DNA from: Drosophila pseudoobscura
Lineage: Eukaryota > Arthropoda > Insecta > Diptera > Drosophilidae
NCBI RefSeq assembly: GCF_009870125.1
Contig: NC_046679.1
Span: 19,468,001-19,532,000 of the forward strand
Length of the DNA stretch: 64,000 bases
Direction: 5' to 3'
A program made the translations under genes and the position numbers. Under the pieces are notes generated by a model. The model was not told the DNA's origin and ran no database searches. It saw nothing but the letters and a program-made list of their open reading frames with translations. Positions 32,359 to 40,440 of this stretch are shown one piece after another (within the stretch, counting starts at the first letter, position 1; each line of letters starts with the position of its first letter).

Positions 32359-33249
32359 ATGAGGGAACGTGGCGTAATGGCAAAGTTGGAACGAATTCTC
32401 ACATCTTTGTTCCTTCTAGGCGTGGCCGGGGCCCTCCCGATGGTGGACCTGGACTCTGAGGACGTGATAGACTTGTCGGATCTGGGGGAGGCTATATTCG
32501 GTAATCCGGACAGCGAGACCACGGGCGTCCTGGTCGATGCCCATGATGAGCAGTCCCAACAGAATCCCGAGGAGCTGGGAACCTACTACGAAGGCGACAT
32601 CCTCATTCCTCTAAGTTATCGCGAGGCGCGTTCCAACGGCACCCGCAACGGCATCCTCGCGCAGAGCTTCCGCTGGCCGGGAGCCGTCGTGCCCTACGAG
32701 ATCAAGGGTCCCTTTACGACCCAAGAGCTGGGCAACATTAACCACGCCTTCAAGGAGTACCACACCAGGACCTGCGTGCGCTTCAAGCCGCGCTCCACCG
32801 AAAAGGACTATATATCAATTGGAAGCGGAAAGTCGGGCTGCTGGAGCAGCATTGGGCGACTGGGCGGACGCCAGGAGGTCAATCTGCAGTCGCCCAACTG
32901 CCTCCGGACCTATGGCACCCCCATACACGAACTGATGCATGCCCTGGGCTTCTTTCACGAGCAGAATCGCCACGAGCGGGACTCGTACGTCAAGGTGATG
33001 AGCGACAACATCAAGCCCGACATGATGGCCAATTTCGAAAAGGCCAGTTCCAGGACCCAGTCGGGATTTGGCGTGGACTACGATTATGGCAGCGTTATGC
33101 ACTATTCGAGCACCAGCTTCACCCGGAACGGACAGCCAACGCTGAAGGCGCTGCGCCCCAGTTCCGCGGCCAGTCAGATGGGACAGCGCAAGGGTTTTTC
33201 CGCTGGAGATGTGCGCAAGATCAATGCCATGTACAAGTGCAAGGTGTAA
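32359..33249 (+). CDS. Astacin-family zinc metalloprotease (CG5715-like)
   Basis: This intronless 296-residue protein is a secreted M12A endopeptidase. A hydrophobic signal lies at about residues 10-27 (LTSLFLLGVAGALP), so the second Met at 32377 is also a possible start. A propeptide follows, with an Arg-rich cleavage region before the catalytic domain (WPGAVVPYEI, about residue 109). The zinc and catalytic motif is intact (HELMHALGFFHEQNRHERD), as is the Met-turn (YGSVMHYSS), so it should be active. The Cys in SGCWSSIGRLGG and the terminal CKV fit the astacin disulfides. It has no EGF or CUB tail. In D. melanogaster an astacin gene, CG5715, lies next to the uridine kinase gene near crb; this is from memory. 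Confidence 0.92.
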   Translation: MRERGVMAKLERILTSLFLLGVAGALPMVDLDSEDVIDLSDLGEAIFGNPDSETTGVLVDAHDEQSQQNPEELGTYYEGDILIPLSYREARSNGTRNGILAQSFRWPGAVVPYEIKGPFTTQELGNINHAFKEYHTRTCVRFKPRSTEKDYISIGSGKSGCWSSIGRLGGRQEVNLQSPNCLRTYGTPIHELMHALGFFHEQNRHERDSYVKVMSDNIKPDMMANFEKASSRTQSGFGVDYDYGSVMHYSSTSFTRNGQPTLKALRPSSAASQMGQRKGFSAGDVRKINAMYKCKV

Positions 33250-33393
33250 CTGATTGAAATGATCTCTCTGATCCGATTTGGTTTATTGGAAAAATACAAT
33301 ATATCTATACATATATAATTGATTAGATCATTAACATTCGCCTAGATGTGCTGTGTCTTGTACTGCGCTCCGTTTGCTGATATGTGCCCCCTC

Positions 33394-33838
33394 TTAGTGG
33401 TGCGGCAGGTTCTTGTTCGTGTCGAAGAAGAAATTTCCCTGCATATTGAGCTCCTTGCAAAGCGTGGAGAATCTTCTGATGGCATTGTAGGTGCCATTGC
33501 CGCTGCTGCTGCTGCTGCTGCTGCCGATGGTATCTTTTACAGAGAAACATAAAGTGTGACATACATTATATGCTAGGTCCAGACCGATGGTTGCTTGGCC
33601 GCATGCAGATGGTGATTAGTAGGTGTTTTTGCTAGTAGTAAACATTATTGTGATCCATCCAGTGGTTAGTGTGGACGAGCCTTGCACTGGAGCTTGCGGC
33701 TGGTGGCCTTACCTGGGCCCAAAATGCTTCTGGCATTCAAGTCCAGATTCATGTAGAGCGCCATGTTGCCGGTGGAACCAGGATGTGAGCGATTGTTAAG
33801 AAAGTCTCTGATATGCTGCACAATTAAATCGATGGCCA
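33394..33838 (-). CDS. Uck: Uck alternative 3' end B (two exons)
   Basis: Exon 33713-33838 reads [20 protein letters not shown] and ends in ILGP at a GTAAGG donor. Exon 33394-33533 adds [17 protein letters not shown], with the Ser run encoded by a GCT/AGC trinucleotide repeat, then [20 protein letters not shown] and a stop at 33394-33396. Phases match throughout. TTTATT at 33282-33287 would be its polyadenylation signal. Confidence 0.8.
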
Positions 33839-36800
33839 CTGAAAGGGAGAAGCAGTCAAACGTTATAGAAGACTAAGTCCCAGCAAAGGTACGTTTCGTT
33901 TGTTAGATCGTTCTAGGCATTTGGAACTCAAACAACGGAAACAATCCACTTACCTCCCAGGCCGCCCACTTGCAGCTAAACTCAACCAACACGATATCCA
34001 AGCAGTCTACGGGGCTAGGACTTACTCTAGCTCTAGTTAGTATGTGGTATTACCTAAGTCGCATCTAAGTTACGCTGGGCGGCATTTGTCTGTTAAACTC
34101 TACCGATCGAAAGTTGGGTGGGTGAGTTTGTTTTGTGTGGTTTTTGTTGTGTGCTTTACAATACGACTAATTATAATGCCTGCCATCTCGCAGCCGTACA
34201 TTGTACTTAATAAACAAACATTTATTTATCCAATTCGTCTTTTATGCATATTTAGATTTTTTACGGCTAGCTTTATCAGTAACAACAATTAGTGAACGCT
34301 ATAGTCGGGTGTTCCGACTGTGTGGTGTACCCTCTACTTGATTTAGTGAGCGCTAATCAAAAATAGAGGAACATATATCCTCATTGTTAATATAACTCCT
34401 AGGATATTTAATAGCTGCAACCACGGTTGCTCTATGAAAAAATCAGAAATCGCCAACATGGATAAATTGATATTGATAAATTTCAATCAAATTGAGCCAA
34501 CAAGTGGAAAAAATCACCAGTTTTTGCGAAAAATCGACAAGTGTGCCAACCGTGCAACGTTTCTGTTTTATTAAAAGGGGGTTTCTTCAACATTTCTGGA
34601 TTATTCTGGAATACAACAAAATTGTATAGTCGTTGGATTCTTGGGACCGACATGTGCCCGTCGCCAACTTGTCAAATACTGTGTATATTCTTGTTGGATT
34701 CTGGGATCGACTCAGCTACCCAGGACAATACAAAGCCGTGTAGGCAGCGCGGCCTATAAAGTATCGAACGAAAATTGAAATGGAATCTGTTCCTGATGCG
34801 ATATCTTGGTATTTGATAGCCTCTAGTTATACGTGGGAAAGAATCATGGAACATTTGCAAAATTGTTACGAATATATTTGAGAACAGACCAACCATATAT
34901 TCGAGTTGCAGGCAAATTATTGATCTACAAGTATCGGGTATATATAAATATTAATAGTACAATAGTTAGAGTTGTGACATGTGTGTGATTTTCGGGTGAG
35001 AATTGAGTGCTTAGAAACGGAACCTTACAAAAAGTCAGAGCAAAGGAGCATTTAGGTTAGACCCAGTTTTGTGAAATATTATCACTGTAACAATTCTTCT
35101 ATAACTTAGGCCAGAGTTAGACTGGAAACGAAATCATTGGGTTATGTTAGGTTATCGTTATGGGAACAAAAACGAGCTTACACTACCATTTATATTTCAA
35201 TATTGTAATAATAATAGTAGAGAAGATTATAGCTAAAGATATAGAACTTTTCAATCTTAGGGCTACATTAGTGGATTATAAGGAGCGAAATGAGGAGCGA
35301 TGCCCGCGCTTAAAGTATAGAGAAGGAGTTTCTTTGTTTATCTCTGTTAGTTTGGTTTTTTTCTGCGATTCTTAATTTTGGCAATTAGCTTATAAGCTTA
35401 GAGGACACGACGCGCCTTAGTCTGGGCCTTGGGGGTCTGGGGGTGGTGGTCGGTTAGGCTTAGGCTTATGCACTTTAGTGATCTCTCTTCATGCTGGACG
35501 GCGCAGCTCTGATTGTGTGGCTGTGCTGTGCGCTGTTGGTGTTGGCGAGTATCTCCCCGATATGGTGTACAATGAGATCAATGGCAACTGCAAGAAATAC
35601 AATAAAAACAACAGGAACAAACAAAAAAAAAAAAAACGTAGACAAACCAAAAAAAAAAAAAAACGAAAACAAAGAGAAAAGAGAGAGCAACAAAGAAAAG
35701 GAGAACTTTTTGATAGGAATATATATGTTTAAAGATAAATATATAAATGTCAAGCAGACTATTTGATTGGGTCTCGTTTGTACTTAGATTTAAGATTGTT
35801 AATTTCGAACAGGAAACCAAAAACCATACAAAATTGTTTATAACTATTGTTATTTATGTAACAAAAAACTCAACGAATCACTACAAACGCTAGACGTGTG
35901 AGTGTGTGTATGTGTTATATATACACAAATATATAATGTACGGGTATGTGGAAAGAAAACAGATGTGTCTCTGTGGGACTGGGTGTGGATCTCACCTGTG
36001 TTGTCGGCACCGCGCGGTATTATAACGTCAGCAAACTTTTTCGTCTAAAAAAGGGGGCGGAAAAAACTGTCAAATGGTCACTGAAAATGGGGCTAGATAC
36101 GCTTACGGGCGAGCAGAACTCCTCGAAGGCGGGCTTCACAAAGGTCATGTACTGCGTGAGCACAGCGTCCAGGTCCCTGCCGCGCTCATTGATATCACGT
36201 GGCACTGCCAAGGAAAAAGAAAAGGGGTTATGGCATCTGGATGCTACAGTAGACATGGGCTCACGCTTACCGCGTCGTGCCAGTCTAGTGTCAGAGTCGG
36301 TGTCCACGAACAGTTTCATGTGGAAGAGGTCCCGAATCTTGGGAAAGTAGAACACCAGTATGCCCTCAAAGAGCACCACATCCGCCGGATAAATAACGAG
36401 CATGTTCTCAAAGTCTCTGAATAGAGATTGAACATAATTTACACACACAAAACACATTTACTAGCAGCAGGTGGCACTCACAGCGAATTGGTGCGGTAGT
36501 CATAGCCGGGTATCTTCACCTTGTGACCCTTGAGGATGCCCTGAAGTGTATCGAACATCAGCTCTTCGTTGAAGGCGTCCGGATGGTCAAAGTTGAACAG
36601 GCCCTTCTGTGCCTTGGCCTTCTCGGCGGCTGTCAGCTCGCGATAGAAGCTGTCCTGGCTGATAGCCACCACCTGGCGCTGTGTATGGTCCATTTCGGCC
36701 TGCCCAAGTTGCTCCATGATCTTCTTGCACACGGTAGACTTGCCGCTGGCCGTGCCTCCTGCCACGCCAATCAAAAACGGCGACTTAACCTCATCTCCGG

Positions 36801-36855
36801 TCAGACCATCGCCGTTCGGCAGGCGCAGAATATCTTCTTTGTTGGAGTCGCCCAT
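33394..36855 (-). CDS. Uck: Uridine-cytidine kinase, two alternative C-terminal ends
   Basis: This enzyme phosphorylates uridine and cytidine with ATP, the first step of pyrimidine salvage, in the cytosol. The shared exons are 36482-36855 (ATG at 36855), 36271-36416, 36107-36204 and 35996-36044. They carry the P-loop [13 protein letters not shown], the QDSFYREL and FNFDHPDAF substrate motifs, VVLFEGIL and the lid Arg region (DTRLARR). From phase 1 the gene then offers two ends. Exon 35475-35587 gives a 259-residue protein. Exons 33713-33838 plus 33394-33533 give a 310-residue protein. Both ends start with the same module (VAIDLIVxHI). The family is usually about 260-280 residues. The gene is known as CG6364 in D. 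melanogaster, from memory. Confidence 0.93.
33839..35474 (-). other. Uck intron between the two alternative 3' ends
   Basis: This is AT-rich sequence with no supported gene on either strand. It contains the 3' UTR of isoform A and the sequence skipped by isoform B. Confidence 0.5.
35475..35587 (-). CDS. Uck: Uck alternative last exon A
   Basis: It reads [20 protein letters not shown] and ends MKRDH before TAA at 35475. The acceptor is TTGCAG, and phase 1 matches exon 4. Confidence 0.85.
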
Positions 36856-36925
36856 TGGGAAAATTTGTTGGAAAAGTGCTTATTTTTCTTATCTACCAAA
36901 CTAACAAACAGCTGACCGATTTATA

Positions 36926-36933
36926 TATCGATA
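36926..36933. promoter_or_regulatory. DRE motif (TATCGATA) in the Uck promoter
   Basis: A perfect DNA replication-related element core lies about 70 bp upstream of the Uck start codon. DREF-bound DREs are typical of housekeeping fly promoters, which suits this enzyme. Confidence 0.6.
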
Positions 36934-37448
36934 TATATGTTTTTTCAATAATATTTTTATAGCTGAATTACCCGCAACCAATTAAAATAAGCTGCCGTCG
37001 TCCGCTGTGATGAGGATCATTCAATTTTCAACACACTCTATAGGGTCTCAGAAAGAAGGATTGTTAATTTTTGAAATCATATCGTATTTCGATATATCAA
37101 ATTTTCTAAATTTGAATATCGCCATATCAATATATCGGAAAAAATTCCAGAAATATGTTTTTTTTTTTAATTTTTTGTTTTCAACAAATATTTTTGAAGT
37201 TAATGTATTTCTACTTGTCTTCACAATTTAATCGCAAAGATTTCACTATAGGAGTTTTGTTCGAAGTTATTATACAAGCTATTTTATATTATCCATGTTT
37301 AATTCGTGCGGGAATAAACTATACATGGTGGTCGATGTTTTCTAAAAATATCGATTTGTGATATAGTCGTCGAGAAAATATCGCTTTAAAAATATCGTAT
37401 CATATATTATATCGAATGTACTTCGTTTGTTATTGTCACAGCTGACAG
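36934..37448. other. AT-rich spacer with repeated ATATCG motifs
   Basis: The stretch between Uck and the THAP gene has no coding sequence. Many copies of ATATCG or its complement occur between 37080 and 37415. The CACAGCTGACAG segment at its right end leads into a splice donor. Confidence 0.5.
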
Positions 37449-38284
37449 GTAGGAAATATAAGCAAATGTTTTCTAATAAACAAAAGGAAGTAATTAAAAA
37501 CAAATCATAAAAGTATGGTGTAGACGACAGAGACTGTGTAGCTAAATGTGTGTGTAATTGTGTCATATGTGTGTGTTAATATATTTTCTTTGATTCCTTA
37601 ACAGGTCTAAACATGACCACAAAGTATTGTATGCTATGCCGTTCGAGAACTACGGAAAAGAATGTTTCAGTACCAAGAGATGAAAGCAGAAGGGAGCTGT
37701 GGTCAAGGAGCTGTGGCGTTCAATTTACGAGTTCGAGCAAAATTTGTAGCAAACATTTCAAGGACTCGGACTTTTTTTACTATCCGTCCGAAAACGCAAC
37801 AAAGCGGAGACGACTGATGCCAACTGCTGTACCGCAGAATCAACGTGAACAAGTTCTCACAGAGCAATTAAAATCAGCTTGTGGGGACAATGTTTGTGAC
37901 TTCAACTCCCAAACTGAGTATTTTTACATTTCGGTTACTATTTGATGGCTATTGATATGATTAATTTTCAGCGAAGAAGTTTTGGATTCTGGGCTTGCAT
38001 TAGACAATTTATGTTTGCAAAAGAAAGTTGCTGACTTGCAAAGGGAAAAAGCTAAGCTTCTTGAGCAAATTGGGAAAACGCAGACGCTTATTGATTCCCT
38101 TAATACCATTTTCACCAAATCGCAGATCAGGAAACTTGAGAACGGCGGGAAAAGAGTTCAATGGAATCACGATGACATTTCGAATGCGATTTGTCTCCAT
38201 GCTGCTGGACCCCGGGCGTATCGCCATTTGATCGAAAAGGGGTTTCCATTTCCATCCTTATCCACTTTGGACAAATGGTTATGA
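37449..38284 (+). CDS. THAP-domain protein related to the N-terminal part of P-element transposase
   Basis: Coding exons 37613-37917 and 37972-38284 splice in phase (54-bp intron, GTATTT donor, TTTCAG acceptor) to a 205-residue protein. The N-terminus is a C2CH THAP zinc finger (KYCMLCRSR...KICSKHF) ending with an AVP-type box (LMPTAVP). It is followed by a leucine-rich coiled coil (LDNLCLQKKVADLQREKAKL) and a segment (AICLHAAGPRAYRHLIEKGF) that matches the P transposase layout. Reading then stops at LDKWL, far short of the roughly 750 residues of full P transposase, so no catalytic domain remains. A good acceptor (CCTTAACAG) ends at 37604, eight bases before the ATG, and a donor lies at 37449 (ACAG/GTAGGA), implying a 5' non-coding exon. 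Immobile P-derived genes with an added first exon are known in obscura-group flies. It is either such a gene or a truncated relic. Confidence 0.72.
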
Positions 38285-38604
38285 ATCAAAATATTCTAAT
38301 TTCCTTAAAAGTATTTATTTCGTTCTATATATTATCAAACAAATTTTCTTTCCGGTCAGAAGACTGCAGCGTTTGTCTCTCTCAGAACCGAGAGAGCGAG
38401 TTGAGAAAGTGGATGGACCCTCACCACATCGGTCAATAGTAAAGTTAGGCAAACAACAAGCTTGTCAGTAAATAAAAACAATAAGATCTATTTTAATGGT
38501 TTTTTGCTTAGAATTTTCATGGATACACATACACCATTGGATACCAAGGACGAGAAACGGAATTACAAAGATGAACGTGAACTGGATGCTCCTTTTTCGA
38601 AATC
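38285..38604. other. Unassigned spacer after the THAP gene
   Basis: No gene is seen. The last part (38521-38604) may be a strongly degraded extension of the Ago2-derived fragment that follows. Confidence 0.4.
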
Positions 38605-38993
38605 AATTTGATTTGCTGTTCGTTATTATACCAAATTTCGGGCGCTTTTTTGATGTCGTGAAGTAAAAGGCTGAGCTGAAGGATGGCATTCTCACACAAT
38701 GCATTAAGCATATCACAGTGGAGCGTAAATGTAACGCGCAGGTTATTGGCTATCTACTTAAAGTTAATTCCAAACTGAACGGCACCAATCACAAGCTAAG
38801 GGATGAGATGCACCGTCTGCTAAAGAACACCATGTTTTTGGGTGCCGATGTGAGTCATCCGTCGCCCGATCAGCGAGAGATCCCCAGTGTGGTGGGTGTT
38901 GCCGCCACCCATGATCCATTCGGGGCTTCATATAACATGCAATATCGCTTGCAACGCTCTGCCTTGGAGGAGATTGAGGACGGTAGCCCTTGA
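38605..38993 (+). pseudogene. Ago2-derived fragment L (PIWI domain, forward)
   Basis: The translation matches the Argonaute-2 MID/PIWI region: AELKDGILTQCIKHITVERK, then KVNSKLNGTNHKLRDE, NTMFLGADVSHPSPDQ, REIPSVVGVAATHDPFGASY and NMQYRLQRSALEEIED. There is a stop at GTG-AAG-TAA near 38660 and another after EIEDGSP, so it cannot make Argonaute. The PIWI catalytic Asp of FLGAD is present but in isolation. It is the left arm of an inverted repeat with 39602-39880. Confidence 0.88.
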
Positions 38994-39544
38994 GCACTTG
39001 CGTGTCTATCATCAGTTCCGCATATCCAATCCCGAGCACATTATCTATTATCGTGATGGTGGCAGCGATGGACAGTTTCCCAAGATTAAGAATGAAGAGT
39101 TGATGGGGATTTCTGCGGCCTGCTTCAAGGAAATTTGCAAATTTATTGCATCCAGAAACTTCGTAATTTTCTATCGTTAACTTACCTTCGCTTCCTTTCA
39201 GATGCATATTAAACCCAAGAGTTGCTGAGTCATTGTAGTTAAGCGGCATCATCCGCGCTTCTTTCCGAACGGAGCTCCATCGCAATAAAATAAGTTCAAC
39301 AATGTTGTTCCGGGAACCGTCGTCGATCGCACCATTGTCCATTCCAATGAGATCCAGCTCTTCATGGTCAGCCATCAGTCGATTCAGGGGACGGCAAAGC
39401 GGACGCGTTACAACCTATTTGAGAATACGGGCAACTTGGATATTGATGTACTGCAGCAATTCAAATACAATCTTTGTCACATGCTTCCTCGTTGCAACCG
39501 CGCAGTGTCTTATCCGGCTCCGGCATTTATCCAGCCATCACTGG
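38994..39544 (+). pseudogene. Ago2-derived fragment C1 (downstream PIWI region, forward)
   Basis: It reads EHLRVYHQFRISNPEHIIYY, then RDGGSDGQFPKIKNEELMGI, and after an interruption VIVVKRHHPRFFPNG, NKFNNVVPGTVVDRTIVHSN, MVSHQSIQGTAKRTRYNLFE, NTGNLDIDVLQQFKYNLCHM and RCNRAVSYPAPA. Stops and frame changes near 39180 and 39225 break it. It continues fragment L in the natural Ago2 order and is duplicated as C2. Confidence 0.88.
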
Positions 39545-39601
39545 GGGCGAAATTAATTTTAATATTTTTATAGTTACATATATTCGTTCTGACGTTATAT
39601 A
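39545..39601 (+). repeat. Single copy of the tandem-array monomer at the C1/R junction
   Basis: The sequence GGGCGAAATTAATTTTAATA and the following ATAGTTACATATATTCGTTC match the units of the array at 40430-42742. It sits exactly where the Ago2 similarity of C1 ends. Confidence 0.85.
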
Positions 39602-39880
39602 CCCACACTGGGGATCTCTCGCTGATCGGGCGACGGATGAGTCACATCGGAACCCAAAAACATGGTGTTCTTTAGCTGACAGTGCAGGTCATCCCTTAGT
39701 TTGTGGTTGGTGCCGTTCAGTTTGGAATTGACCTTAAGTAGAACGTTACCAATAAACTGCGCGTTACATTTACGCTCGACTGTTATTTGCTTGATGCATT
39801 GTGTGAGAATGCCATCCTTCAGCTCAGCCTTTTACGTCACGACATCAAAAAAGTGCCCGAAATTTGGTGTAATAACGAAC
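39602..39880 (-). pseudogene. Ago2-derived fragment R (inverted copy of fragment L)
   Basis: Read on the minus strand it gives FDVV, a stop, KAELKDGILTQCIKQITVER, then LKVNSKLNGTNHKLRDDLHC, QLKNTMFLGSDVTHPSPDQR and EIPSV. It shares the same internal TAA as fragment L, so both come from one already mutated ancestor. Identity to L is about 90% by eye over some 275 bp. Confidence 0.9.
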
Positions 39881-39891
39881 ACCAAACGATA

Positions 39892-40440
39892 GCACCTGCG
39901 TGTCTATCATCAGTTCCGCATATCCTATCCCGAGCACATTAGCTATTATCGTGATGGTGGCAGTGATGGACAGTTTCCCAAGATTAAGAAAGATGAGTTG
40001 ATGGGGATTTCTGCGGCCTGCTTCAAGGAAATTTGCAAATTTATTGCATCCCGATACTTCGTAATTTTCTATCGTTAATTTACCTTCGCTTCCTTTCAGA
40101 TGCATATTAAACCCAAGATTTGCTGAGTCATTGTAGTTAAGCGGCATCATCCGCGCTTCTTTCCGAACGGAGCTCCATCGCAATAAAATAAGTTCACCAA
40201 TGTTGTTCCGGGAACCGTCGTCGATCGCACCATTGTCCATTCCAATGAGATCCAGCTCTTCATGGTCAGCCATCAGTCGATTCAGGGGACGGCAAAGCGG
40301 ACGCGTTACAACCTATTTGAGAATACGGGCAACTTGGATATTGATGTACTGCAGCATTCCTCGTTGCAACCGCGCAGTGTCTTATCCGGCTCCGGCACTT
40401 ATCTAGCCATCGCTGGGGGCGAAATTAATTTTAATATTGT
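39892..40440 (+). pseudogene. Ago2-derived fragment C2 (direct duplicate of C1)
   Basis: This is nearly identical to C1 with the same stops, except for a 26-bp deletion after CTGCAGCA near 40355 that shifts the frame. From the ATG at 40262 (MVSHQSIQGTAKRTRYN) the shifted frame runs without a stop into the tandem array. Confidence 0.88.

Larger units (their letters stand above)
38619..39880. repeat. Ago2-derived inverted repeat (potential hairpin RNA locus)
   Basis: Left arm about 38619-38891, right arm about 39602-39880, spacer about 710 bp (fragment C1 plus one array monomer). I counted roughly 22 differences along about 272 aligned positions, including one short indel. A transcript from either strand could pair its arms. 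Confidence 0.85.

Noticed and set aside
38764-39375. 203-codon minus-strand frame across fragments L and C1
   Set aside because: It is the antisense of Ago2 sequence; the plus-strand reading matches Argonaute, this one matches nothing.
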